Made by a program: the position numbers and the translations under genes. From assembly GCA_019843655.1 (NCBI GenBank), contig JACDQD010000002.1, forward strand, positions 1,560,585 through 1,624,584: 64,000 bases of DNA. Reading direction: 5' to 3'. The notes under the pieces were generated by a model. The model ran no database searches. It was not told the DNA's origin and saw only the letters and a program-made list of their open reading frames with translations. Shown here one piece after another: positions 35,331 through 46,848 of this stretch. Source of the DNA: Lethocerus indicus (lineage: Eukaryota; Arthropoda; Insecta; Hemiptera; Belostomatidae). Each line of letters starts with the position of its first letter. Positions within the stretch are counted from its first letter, which is position 1.

Positions 35331-35640
35331 TTATTGGTCCGTTTTGCGCCTAAAAAACGCATTTTTGGGCACAATTAACACCTGAAAACAACATTCATGG
35401 GCAGATTATGCGCTCAAAAACAGCACTTTAGGGCCGATTTTTCGTTTACAAACACCATATTTGGTCCTAAAAACCACAGTTTGAACCGATTTTGCGCGTA
35501 AAAAACCTCATTTATGGGCACAAGAATCGCATTTTTCTGCTGATTTTGCGCCCAAAATCCCCATTTTTGGGCCTAAAAACCACATTTTAGGGCCATTTTT
35601 GCGCCTAAAAAACATATTTCTGGGCCGATCCGCTCAAAAA
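35315..35640 (+). repeat. Short satellite block S1, forward
   Basis: Motif in the sense GCCTAAAAA-CGCATTTTTGGGC with considerable divergence between units; it fades into unique sequence at the left. It ends at a head-to-head junction where ATTTTTGGGC-type units turn into GGTTTTTGGCCC-type units. Confidence 0.85.
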
Positions 35641-37640
35641 TGCGGTTTTTGGCCCAAAAATGGGGGTTTTGGCGCAAAAATGGAGTTTTTATGGGGGAAA
35701 ATGCGGTTTGTAGGCGCAAAATCGGCCTAAAAATGTGCATTATAAACCCGAAAATGGGGTTTTTAGGCGCAAATTCGCCCCAAAAATGCGGTTTTTAGGC
35801 GCAGAAATGGGGTTTTCATGGGCGAAAATGGGGTTTGTAGCAGCAAAATCGGCCTAAAAATATGCTTTATAGGCCCGAAAATGGGGTTTTTAGGCGCAAA
35901 TTCGGCTCGAAAATGCGGGACTTAGGCCCAAAAATGAGATTTATGGCTCAAAAATGGGGTTTTCGGCGCAAAATCAAATCAAAAATGGGGTTTTTACACG
36001 CGAAATCGGCCTAAAAATGAGATTTATGGCCCGAAAATGGGGATTTTAGGCGAAAAATCGACCCAAAAATAAGGTTTTTAGGTGCAAAATAGACCCAAAA
36101 ACTCGAATTTTAGGCCAAAAAATGGGTTTTTCAGGCGCAAAATCGGCTCAAAATAGCGGTTTCTAGGCCCATAAATAGGGGTTTTTAGGCGCAAAATCCA
36201 CCGATAATTGCGGTTTTTACAACCAAAATGGGGTTTTTTGGCGCAGAATCAGTTCAAAAATGCTGTTTTTAAACCCAAAAATGTGATTTTTAGGTGCAAA
36301 ATAGGTACAAAAAAGCGGTTTTTAGGCCCAAAAATGGGGTTTTGGGGCGCATAATCGGCTGAAAAATGCGGTTTTTAAACCCAAAAATGGGGTTTTTAGG
36401 CGCAAAGTTGCCCATAAAATGCGGTTTTTATGCCCAAAAACGGCTTTTTAATCTCAGAAATGCGATTTTTAGGCCCAAAAGTGGGGTTATTAGACGGAAA
36501 ATGGCCACCCAAAAATGCCGAAAAACCTAAATTTTTGATTTTCAGCCCGCTATTTCAGGGGCAAGTCTAGCCCACATTATAGATCTACTAAAAAATGCGG
36601 TTTTTAGCCCAAAAGTGGGGTTTGTGGCGCAAAAATGGGGTTTTTAGACGCAAATTCGCCCCAAAAATGCGGTTTTTAGGCGCAGAAATGTGGTTTTCAT
36701 GAGCGAAAATGGGGTTTGTAGGCGCAAAAAGGCCTAAAAATGTGCTTTATAAGCCCGAAAATGTGGTGTTTAGGCGCAAATTCGGCTCGAAAATGAGGTA
36801 CTTAGGTCCAAAAATGAGATTTATGGCCCAAAAATGGGGTTTTTCGGCGCAAAATCAAATCAAAAATGGGGTTGTTACACGCGAAATCGGCTGAAAAATG
36901 CGGTGTTTATGCCCAGAAATGGGGATTTAAGGCGCAAAATCAGCACAAAAATGCGGTTTTTAGGCTCAAAAATGGGGTTTTTAGGCGAATAATTGACCCA
37001 AAAATATGGTTTTTAGTCGCAAAATAGACCTAAAAATTCTAATTTTAGGCTAAAATGGGGTTTTTAGGCACAAAATCCACCGATAATTGCGGTTTTTACA
37101 ACCAAAAATGGGGATTTTAGGCACAGAATCAGTTCAAAAATGCGGTTTTTAGGCCAATAAATGGGGTTTTGAGGCGAATAATCGGCTAAAAAATGCGGTT
37201 TTTAGACCCAAAAATGGGGTTTTTAGGCGCAAAATTCGTCAAAAAATGCGGTTTTTATGCCCAAAAACGGCTTTTTAGTTTCAGAAATGCGATTTTTAGG
37301 CCCATTAATGGGGTTATTAGGCGGAAAACCGGCGAAAAAATGCGGTTTTTAGGCTCATAAATGGTTTTTTAGGCTCAAAATCGACCCAAAAATGCAGTTT
37401 TTAGACACAAAAATGGGGTTAATAGGCGCAAAATTGGCCAAAATGGGGATATTTTGCGCGAAAATACAATTTTTAGGCCCATAAATGGGGTTTATAACCA
37501 CAAAAATGTGGTTTTTATGCCCAAAAATGGGGATCTTAGACGCAAAATCGGCCCAAAAATAAGGAGTTTAGGGGCAATATCACCTCAAATTGGGGTTTTT
37601 AGGCGCAAAATTGGATCAAAGATCTCATTTTTATTCTGAA
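35641..37640 (-). repeat. Short satellite block S2, inverted
   Basis: The same short motif on the opposite strand (AAAAATGCGGTTTTTAGGCC, AAAAATGGGGTTTTTAGGCG, CAAAATCGGCC). Two diverged pieces of the 104-bp unit interrupt or end it at 36520-36588 and 37637-37674. Both keep the forward orientation of the 104-bp arrays although the surrounding short units are reversed. Segments such as AAATTCGCCCCAAAAATGCG recur about 0.9 kb apart (35765 and 36653), suggesting a duplicated sub-block. Confidence 0.85.
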
Positions 37641-37674
37641 TTTTCGATTTTCAGCCCGCCGTTTAAGAGGCAAG

Positions 37675-38500
37675 TTTTCTTTGATTTTCAGGACCGCATT
37701 CTTGGGCAAATTTTGCGTCCAAAAACCGCATTTTAAAGCACATTTTGGGCCTAAAAACCGCATTTCTGATCAAATTTTACGCCTACAAACCCCATTTTCG
37801 GGCCTAAAAACCGCATTTTAGAGCCAATTATGGGCCTAAAAATGCCATTTAAGAGCCCATTTTGGGCCTAAAAATGCCATTTTAGGCTTAATTTATGCCT
37901 AAAAACCCCAATTTTGGGTCTAATAACCGTAGTTTGAGCAAATTTTCGGCCCTAAAACCGCATTCTTGGGCAAATTTTGCGTCTAAAAACCCAGGTGTTG
38001 GGTCTAAAAACTGCATTTTAGAGCACATTTATGGCCTAAAAACCGCATTTTTGATCAAATTTTACGCCTAAAAACCCCATTTTTGGGCCTAAAAACCCCA
38101 TTTTAGAGCCCATTATGGGCCTAAAAATGCCATTTTAGAGCCCATTTTGGGCCTAAAAATGCCATTTTGGGCTTAATTTCGCGCCTAAAAACCCCATTTT
38201 TGGGTCTAATAACCGCATTTTGAGCAAATTTTTGGCCTTAAAATGCTATTTTTGGGCAAATTTTGCGTCTAAAAACCCAGTTTTTGGGTCTAAAAACCGC
38301 ATTTTTGATCAAATTTTACGCCTAAAACCCCATTTTTGTGCTATAAACCGCATTTTAGAGCACATTTTGCGCCTAAAATCCGCATTTTGAGCAAATTTTA
38401 CGCGTAAAACACCCCATTTTTGGCCTAAAATGCCTATTTTCGGCCTACTGCATTTTAATATGGAAAACCTAAATTTTCGATTTCCGGGCCGTCCATTTAG
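37675..38500 (+). repeat. Short satellite block S3, forward
   Basis: Units such as GGGCCTAAAAATGCCATTTT, GAGCCCATTTTGGGCC and GCGCCTAAAAACCCCATTTT. The block is more uniform than S1. It grades into the first 104-bp array at about 38.46 kb, where AAACCTAAATTTTCGATTTC first appears. Confidence 0.85.
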
Positions 38501-40160
38501 GGGCAAGTGTAGCTCACATTAATACACTTGTGGGTGCAATATGGGGCCGATATCTGAAAATTTTCGAAAAACCTAAATTTTCGATTTCCGGGCCCTCCTT
38601 TTAGGGGCAAGTGTAGCTCACATTAATACACTTGTGGGTGCAATATGGGGCCGATATCTGAAAATTTTCGAAAAACCTAAATTTTCGATTTTCGGCCCTC
38701 CTTTTAGGGGCAAGTGTAGCTCACATTAATACACTTGTGGGTGCAATATGGGGCCGATATCTGAAAATTTTCGAAAATCCTAAATTTTCGATTTTCGGCC
38801 CCTCCTTTTAGGGGCAAGTGTAGCTCACATTAATACACTTGTGGGTGCAATATGGGGCCGATATCTGAAAATTTTCGAAAATCCTAAATTTTCGATTTTC
38901 GGCCCCTCCTTTTAGGGGCAAGTGTAGCTCACATTAATACACTTGTGGGTGCAATATGGGGCCGATATCTGAAAATTTATACAAATCCTAAATTTTCGAT
39001 TTTCGGCCCCTCCTTTTAGGGGCAAGTGTAGCTCACATTAATACACTTGTGGGTGCAATATGGGGCCGATATCTGAAAATTTTCGAAAAACCTAAATTTT
39101 CGATTTTCCGACCCCTCCTTTTAGGTGCAAGTGTAGCTCACATTAATACACTTGTGGGTGCAATATGGGGCCGATATCTGAAAATTTTCGAAAAACCTAA
39201 ATTTTCGATTTTCGGCCCCTCCTTTTAGGGGCAAGTGTAGCTCACATTAATACACTTGTGGGTGCAATATGGGGCCGATATCTGAAAATTTTCGAAAAAC
39301 CTAAATTTTCGATTTTCGGCCCCTCCTTTAGGGGCAAGTGTAGCTCACATTAATACACTTGTGGGTGCAATATGGGGCCGATATCTGAAAATTTTCGAAA
39401 AACCTAAATTTTCGATTTTCGGCCCCTCCTTTTAGGGGCAAGTGTAGCTCACATTAATACACTTGTGGGTGCAATATGGGGCCGATATCTGAAAATTTTC
39501 GAAAAACCTAAATTTTCGATTTTCGGCCCCTCCTTTTAGGGGCAAGTGTAGCTCACATTAATACACTTGTGGGTGCAATATGGGGCCGATATCTGAAAAT
39601 TTTCGAAAAACCTAAATTTTCGATTTTCGGCCCCTCCTTTTAGGGGCAAGTGTAGCTCACATTAATACACTTGTGGGTGCAATATGGGGCCGATATCTGA
39701 AAATTTTCGAAAAACCTAAATTTTCGATTTTCGGCCCCTCCTTTTAGGGGCAAGTGTAGCTCACATTAATACACTTGTGGGTGCAATATGGGGCCGATAT
39801 CTGAAAATTTTCGAAAAACCTAAATTTTCGATTTTCGGCCCCTCCTTTTAGGGGCAAGTGTAGCTCACATTAATACACTTGTGGGTGCAATATGGGGCCG
39901 ATATCTGAAAATTTTCGAAAAACCTTATTTTTCGATTTTCTGGCCCTCCTTTTAGGGGCAAGTGTAGCTCACATAAATACACTTGTGGGTGCAATATGGG
40001 GCCGATATCTGAAAATTTTCGAAAAACCTTATTTTTCGATTTCAAGGCCCTCCTTTTAGGGGCAAGTGTAGCTCACATAAATACACTTGTGGGTGCAATA
40101 TGGGGCCGATATCTGAAAATTTTCGAAAAACCTTATTTTTCGATTTTTTGACCCTTGCTG
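38500..40160 (+). repeat. 104-bp satellite array A (about 16 units)
   Basis: The anchor GTGGGTGCAATATGGGG begins near 38531, 38635, 38738, 38842 and 38946 and so on to about 40.09 kb, giving a period of 103-104 bp. Units are nearly identical. Each unit carries GCCCCT-6-AGGGGC (18 bases), CAAGTGTA-11-TACACTTG (27 bases) and CGAAAA-7-TTTTCG (19 bases) inverted repeats. The last three units share CTTATTTTTCG and two of them CACATAAATAC, and two early units share GAAAATCCTAAA, indicating local homogenisation. No unique spacers are present, so this is not a CRISPR array. Confidence 0.95.
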
Positions 40161-41574
40161 GTTTCTAAACGTTCCATTTGCATTCCACTACCGGACTATT
40201 CCCGCAGTTCCGGGTTCACATTAATACACTTGTGGGTGCATATAATGATATCTGAAAATTTTTGATAAATTTTCGATTTTGGGAGGCAAAAACCGCATTT
40301 TATACATTTTGCAAAACTCCCATTTTGGGCCTAAAACAGCTATTTTAGGCTTAATTTTGCGTCTAAAAACCCCATTTTTGGGTCTAATAACCGCATTTTG
40401 AGCAAATTTTGGGCCCAAAAACCGCATTCCTGGGCAAATTTTACGTCTTAAACCCAGTTTTTGGGTCTAAAAACCGCATTTTGGAGCACATTTTGGGCCT
40501 AAAAACCGCATTTTTGGGAAAATTTTGCGTCTAAAAACCCAGTTTTTGGGTCTAAAAACTGAATTTTAGAGCACATTTTGGGCCTAAAAACAGTATTTTA
40601 GAGCCCATTTTGGGCATAAAAATACCATTTTAAGCTTAATTTTGCACCTAAAAACCCCATTTTCGGGTCTAAAAACCGTATTCTTGGGCAAATTTTGCGT
40701 CTAAAAACCACATTTTAAAGCACATTTTGGGCCTAAAAACCGCATTTCTGATCAAATTTTACGCCTACAAACCCCATTTTTGAGCCTAAAAACCGCATTT
40801 TAGAGCGCATTATGGGCCTAAAAATGCCATTTAAGAGCCCATTTTGGGCCTAAAAATGCCATTTTAGGCTTAATTTATGCCTAAAAACCCCATTTTTGGG
40901 TCTAAAAACAGTATTTTAGAGCCCATTTTGGGCCTAAAAATACCATTTTAGGGTTAATTTTGCACCTAAAAGCCCCATTTTTGGGTCTAAAAACCGCATT
41001 CTTGGGCAAATTTTGCGTCTAAAAACCGCATTTTAAAGCACATTTTGGGCCTAATAACCGCATTTTTGATCAAATTTTACGCCTAAAAACCCCATTTTTG
41101 GGCCTAAAAACACCATTTTATAGCCCATTTTGGGCCTAAAAATGCCATTTTGGGCTTAATTTCGCGCCTAAAAACCCCATTTTTGGGTCTAATAACCGCA
41201 TTTTGAGCAAATTTTTGGCCTAAAAATGTTATTTTTTGGCAAATTTAGCGTCTAAAAACCCAGTTTTTGGGTCTAAAAACCGCATTTTTGAGCAAATTTT
41301 ACGCCTAAAAACCCCATTTTTGGTGCTATAAACCGCATTTTAGAGCACATTTTGCGCCTAAAATCCGCATTTTGAGCAAATTTTACGCTTAAAACCCCAT
41401 TTTTGGGCCTAAAACTTCATTTTAGAGCCCATTTTGGGCCTAAATGCCCCATTTTTGGCTTAATTTTGGGCCTAAAAACCCCATTTTTGGGATTAAAAAC
41501 CGCAATTTGAGCAAATTTTCGGCCTAAAAATGCCATTTTTGGGCAAATTTTGCACGTAAAAAACCCAGTATTCA
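40161..41574 (+). repeat. Short satellite block S4, forward
   Basis: A broken 104-type unit (40210-40280, containing AATACACTTGTGGGTGCATA) leads into short repeats that run to about 41.57 kb. Long stretches repeat parts of S3 closely, for example the segment from about 40680 to 40880 against 37720 to 37910, so S4 and S3 share a higher-order block. Confidence 0.85.
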
Positions 41575-43060
41575 CATTAATACACTTGTGGGTGCAATAT
41601 GGGGCCTAAATTTTCGATTTCATGTAGCTCACATTAATACACTTGTGGGTGCAATATGGGGCCGATATCTGAAAATTTTCGAAAAACCTAAATTTTCGAT
41701 TTTCGGCCCCTCCTTTTAGGGGCAAGTGTAGCTCACATTAATACACTTGTGGGTGTAATATGGGGCCGATATCTGAAAATTTTCGAAAAACCTAAATTTT
41801 CGATAGGGGCAAGTGTAGCTCACATTAATACACTTGTGGGTGCAATATGGGGCCGATATCTGAAAATTTTCGAAAAACCTAAATTTTCGATTTTCGGCCC
41901 GTCCTTTTAGGGGCAAGTGTAGCTCACATTAATACACTTGTGGGTGCAATATGGGGCCGATATCTGAAAATTTTCCCTAAATTTTCGATTTTCGACCCTC
42001 CTTTTAGCCCTCCTTTTAGCCCCTCCTAAGTGTAGCTCACATTAATACACTTGTGGGTGCAATATGGGGCCGATATCTGAAAATTTTCCCTAAATTTTCG
42101 ATTTTCGACCCTCCTTTTAGCCCTCCTTTTAGCCCCTCCTTTTAATTTTCGTGTAGCTCACATTAATACACTTGTGGGTGCAATATGGGGCCGATATCTG
42201 AAAATTTTCGAAAAAACTAAATTTTCGATTTCCGGCCTCCTTTTAGGGGCAAGTGTAGCTCACATTAATACACTTGTGGGTGCAATATGGGGCCGATATC
42301 TGAAAATTTTCGAAAACCTAAATTTTCGATTTTCGGCCCCTCCTTTTAGGGGCAAGTGTAGCTCACATTAATACACTTGTGGGTGCAATATGGGGCCGAT
42401 ATCTGAAAATTTTCGAAAAACCTAAATTTTCGATTTTCGGCCCCTCCTTTTAGGGGCAAGTGTAGCTCACATTAATACACTTGTGGGTGCAATATGGGGC
42501 CGATATCTGAAAATTTTCGAAAAACCTAAATTTTCGATTTTCGGCCCCTCCTTTTAGGGGCAAGTGTAGCTCACATTAATACACTTGTGGGTGCAATATG
42601 GGGCCGATATCTGAAAATTTTCGAAAAATGATTTTGGGTCCTAAATTTTCGATTTTCGCCCTCCTTTTAGGGGCAAGTGTAGCTCACATTAATACACTTG
42701 TGGGTGCAATATGGGGCCGATATCTGAAAATTTTCGAAAAACCTAAATTTTCGATTTCCGAACCCTCCTTTTAGAGGCAAGTGTAGCTCACATTAATACA
42801 CTTGTGGGTGCAATATGGGGCCGATATCTGAAAATTTTCGAAAATCCTAAATTTTCGATTTTCGGCCCCTCCTTTTAGGGGCAAGTGTAGCTCACATTAA
42901 TACACTTGTGGGTGCAATATGGGGCCGATATCTGAAAATTTTCGAAAAACCTAAATTTTCGATTTTCGGCCCTCCTTTTAGGGGCAAGTGTAGCTCACAT
43001 TAATACACTTGTGGGTGCAATATGGGGCCGATATCTGAAAATTTTCGAAAAACCTAATTA
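41575..43060 (+). repeat. 104-bp satellite array B (about 15 units)
   Basis: Same unit as array A but with more irregular lengths. Units near 41580-41650 and 41800-41815 are shortened; units near 41975-42150 have CCTCCTTTTAGC expanded two or three times; one near 42627 carries an insertion ATGATTTTGGGTCC. The CAAGTGTA...TACACTTG part is kept in almost every unit. Such slippage changes are typical of satellite arrays. Confidence 0.95.
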
Positions 43061-44245
43061 ATTTTGCGCCTAAAAACCCCATTTTTGGGTCTAATAACCG
43101 CATTTTGAGCAAATTTTCGGCCTAAAAACCGCATTCTTGGGCATATTTGCGTCTAAAAACCCAGTTTTTGGGTCTAAAAACTGAATTTTAGAGCACATTT
43201 TGGGCCTAAAAACCGCATTTTGAGCAAATTTTCGGCCTAAAAACCGCATTCTTGGGCATATTTGCGTCTAAAAACCCAGTTTTTGGGTCTAAAAACGCAT
43301 GAATTTTAGAGCACATTTTGGGCCTAAAATCTTTTTAAAACCGCATTTAAGAGCCGGGCAATAAAAAAAGATTTTGGGTAGGTGCCAATTTTATACTAAA
43401 ATCCATTTTAGGGCCAATTTTGCGCCTAAGACCCCATTTTTGGGTTTAAAATTAGCATTTTAGAGCCTATTTTGGGCCTAAACCCTATTTTTCGGTAAAT
43501 TTTGCGCCTACAAACCCAATTTTTGGGTCTAAAAACCGCATTTATAGCCCATTTTGGGCATAAAACCGCTTTTTTGGGCCAATTTTCGGTAATAAAACCC
43601 CATTTGTATTTAAAAACCGTATTTTAGGGCCCATTTTGGGCCTAAAAACTGTATTTCACAGCCCATTTTGGGTCTAAAAACCGCATTTTTGGGCCAATTT
43701 TGCACCTAAAAAACCCATTTTTGGATCTAAAAACCGCATTTTATAGAGGATTTTGGCCAATTTTGCTCCTACAAACCCCATTTTTGGGTCTAAACACCGC
43801 ATTTCCGGACCAATTTTGCGGCTAAAATACGTATTTTTGGGTCTAAATATTGCCTTTTACATGAGATTTTGCGCCTAAGAACCCTATTCATGGGTTTAAA
43901 AATAGCACTTTACAGGCGATTTTGGGCCTAGAAACCGCATTTGGGGCCATTTTCGCTTCTGAAAACCCCATTTTCGTGCCAATTTTGGGCCTAAAATCCG
44001 TATTTTTGGCGCGATTTGGCGCCTAAAAACTGCAATTTCGCGCTGATTTTGGGCATAAAAATCCCATTTTTGGTCTATAAATTACATTTTTGGGGCAATA
44101 TTCCGCCTAAAACACCATTTTTGGGCCTAAAACCCGTGTTTTCAGCCGATTTCCGGCCGATTTTTTGCGCCTATGAGTCGAATTTTCGGGCCGATTTTTC
44201 GATTGAATACCTCATTTTTGGGCCTAAAACCCGCTGCTTGTTTCG
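43060..44245 (+). repeat. Short satellite block S5, forward
   Basis: Starts abruptly inside a 104-bp unit (AAAAACCTAATTAATTTTGC). A near-duplicate of about 105 bp occurs at 43095-43200 and 43210-43305. Units decay progressively toward 44.24 kb and give way to unique sequence. Confidence 0.85.
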
Positions 44246-45294
44246 GTGAATATATCAATTTTACCCACAACTCGGATACATACACTGTCAATAGTCTAGC
44301 ATCACATTACCGACTACTGAATTTGAATTTTTCCTAGTTCTATATTATGTTCTGTTTAGTTGTTATGTTGTTATTACATTAACAACTAAACATAACAAAT
44401 TGCGCAGTCTTACAGAAAAGGGAGTACCGTTGATTTTGCAATAGGAGTAGGCAATTACTTAGCAGTAGTCACTATGTTGATATTAATCTATGTTATAATC
44501 AAAGGCGGCACTATCGGAAAAGAGTCTATCGGTGTAATTTATAATAGTCTATAATGGTAGCCGAGGGAGGACAATCCTCGCGAACTGGGCGGGATAAATG
44601 GCGACGGGGGTGTAGGGTGGGAGGGAGGGAGGAAAAGGAAGAATTAAAGAGAGAAGAGTTGAAGAGGAAGAAAGATTGAAGGGGGCGTGGGATGGAAAGG
44701 GAGCACTATTAATCACTAAAAGCAGCTTTGGAATTAACTAGGCTCTCCTTTGGACCGGAGGCGGTCCGCGCCGGGCCTAGGGAGAGGACCAAGAATGGAT
44801 CTTAATTAGAAGCGGAACCAGTAGGGACCCAACTTCCCAGACGACAGCCTCAATATTGAATTCAACAGAGGACCGTTTATTTAACTGCTTCGCTCGAATG
44901 GAATAAAAAACAATCAGTCGCAATTATTTTTGGCAAATCGCAAAAAAAATGACCCTTATACCTTAAAAAGGTATATCTGAATTTCTCTAGAAACTCGATA
45001 CTGCTCTAAAGTATCGATGCGTTTAAAGTTCAATTTAAATGCAGTCCGGTCACTTACCGGAAATCAATTTTCCGCAGTAAATTCGTACATTAATTAATTT
45101 CTAATCAGTGAAAGGAGGACGAGCGGACTGTAGAAAATTGGGCAGCTTTCAAATTGTACACTTTTCAACGGTAAGCCCGGTTAAGAAAGTAAACTTTGAA
45201 TAAACAGGTCAAGTTATTAATTGCGGACGGAAGTACGGAACAATATATCAAGCTGAAATTTCTGGAACTAACAATTATTGAACATTTCGAAAGT
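44246..45294. other. Non-coding flank of the satellite
   Basis: No gene. A perfect 12-bp inverted repeat TGTTTAGTTGTT (44353-44364) / AACAACTAAACA (44381-44392) with a 16-base loop lies about 100 bp outside the satellite edge. A purine-rich tract follows at 44600-44705. Confidence 0.5.
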
Positions 45295-45500
45295 TCGGGC
45301 CTAAAAACCCCATTTTCGGGCCTAAATACCGCATTTTTGGGCCAATTTCGGCCCTACTAACCCCATTTTCGAGCCTAAATACCAATCGTTTTAGGGCCAA
45401 TTTTGCACACAAAAACCCATTTTTGGTTCTAAAAAACGAATTTTTGGGCCGAAAAACCTTACAATTATTCAACATTTCGAAAGTTCGGGCCTAAAAGAAG
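45295..45500 (+). repeat. Outlying short satellite patch S6
   Basis: About 200 bp of the short motif (GGGCCTAAAAACCCCATTTT, TCGGGCC, CCGCATTTTTGGGCC) stand 1.05 kb from the main mosaic. The patch is bounded by a direct repeat of about 30 bp containing CAATTATT-AACATTTCGAAA and GTTCGGGCCTAAAA (45272-45305 and 45462-45495). This could be an insertion footprint or an internal duplication. Confidence 0.8.
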
Positions 45501-46848
45501 ACTGGCGCGATGCGTCAAGGACGCAATTTAAAAAAATCCTAATGAACATTACGTTATTTTGCAAAATCTTTTTAAAATTTCCAATTCAGAACCGTGCTCA
45601 ATTGCCGGGGGAATAGTCCAAAAACGAATATTCCGGTTTAAGCAAAATTTGAGAGTTGAAACAAATTCAATTAGTTGGTTAGTACCGAATTTCTTAACCA
45701 TATCCTAGTACTGAATGATACGAATGATGTTTTTTTTTTAAATGGAGCAATAATAATTTTAGCCATTTTTTATAGAAGAAAGATCAAAATTTATTTTACG
45801 CTATTTTTGCATTAATTATTAAAATTATTTAATTTATCAGTTTTTTATAAATTTGATACTCTATTGGTATATTTTAGCTAGTTTTTATTACAAACTGGCA
45901 TTTCTAAAATCTGAATTCCACTACAAGCTCTCTTTTGGTCCAATTGAATATTCCATTAAAATACTAATTTTAAAATCGTTTTCCTCGTTTCATTTACAGA
46001 TTTTCGTACGGCTCTACCACCGGTGATTGTTCTGAATAGACCAGAGGGAGAAACGGGTTTTGTGTTCTTCCTGGAATGAGACGGTGATTAAGGGGAAAAG
46101 CCAGGTTCTAGAATATGAAGCCAGAAGGGCCGGTAGTGAACTCACCTTAGACAAACATATATTAGCTAGGGACAGGGCATTATAGAGCAAGACCAGGGCC
46201 TCTCACCCTCTCCCTCCCTCCCTCTCTCCTCTCTCTCTCTCTCTCTCTCTCACCGAAGGGGGAAAGTGAGACACACCAGTTGACAAATAGCCCTCGGCCC
46301 TCGAACAACAACCCTTTAATATTGACTCCGACTTTAATAACCCTCCACTTGAAATGTGAGTTAATTGTGCCAGTCACCCCCCGCTGCTGCCCCTATCAGT
46401 GACAACTTGTTACGGCACAAAGGGCAAGGGGAAAACCTAGTACCGAAGTGAAATTATTAACGATACGGACAATTTTAAATTACGGAAGGGCATTTATACG
46501 ATATACCGCCATCAGATACGATAACGAACGAGCTTTAATTATAATAAAGATTGCCAGTATTTAAAATAAATATCAATTCAAATTTCAAGGGAAATCCAGG
46601 AATAGGTTCATCGCGTTGACACCGCGTTGCTCAACCCTATTTACAATTTTAAATGGATGTTTTATTAATTTTACACGGCATATTTTCACACATGTTTTGC
46701 TCACAATACTGGCGAGCGGTTAGAACTTTAATCGTGGGCTAATTCTTGCCGTTTGGTTTCTGTCTTTTAGTGAAAAATCTCTAAATCGTAAATTTGGACT
46801 GTTCTGAGACCTCTATTGAAAAGGACATCAAAACTTACAATAGTCAAC
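45501..46848. other. Non-coding AT-rich region with (CT)n
   Basis: AT-rich to about 46.0 kb, then a CT-rich microsatellite at 46201-46252 (CCCT and CT units). No gene recognised. Confidence 0.5.

Larger units (their letters stand above)
35315..44245. repeat. Satellite mosaic: short repeat plus 104-bp arrays
   Basis: About 8.9 kb is composed almost entirely of two repeat types. The short type is a degenerate AT-rich motif of roughly 23 bp (GCCTAAAAACCGCATTTTTG and variants CCCATTTTTGGG, AAATTTTGCG), often in pairs of about 46 bp. The second is a homogeneous 104-bp unit in two arrays. The short repeat runs in one orientation at 35.3-35.64 kb, the opposite at 35.64-37.64 kb, then the first again to 44.24 kb. 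All reading frames inside are by-products of the repeat. Location in the chromosome (pericentromeric, subtelomeric or interstitial) cannot be told from the sequence. Confidence 0.95.

Noticed and set aside
38640..38690. CTGAAAATTTTCGAAA in the 104-bp unit as a hammerhead core
   Set aside because: CTGA and GAAA are present, but the invariant G8 and A9 positions do not fit, no stem II remains between the boxes, and no cleavage triplet is placed correctly.
36709..42371. Frames of 61-68 codons inside the satellite
   Set aside because: They translate the repeat units (for example KNGVF-RRK patterns) and change frame with unit length, so no protein is implied.
38500..43060. Regular 104-bp arrays resembling a CRISPR locus
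   Set aside because: The whole unit is repeated with no unique spacers, the genome context is eukaryotic, and no cas genes are present. It is a satellite.
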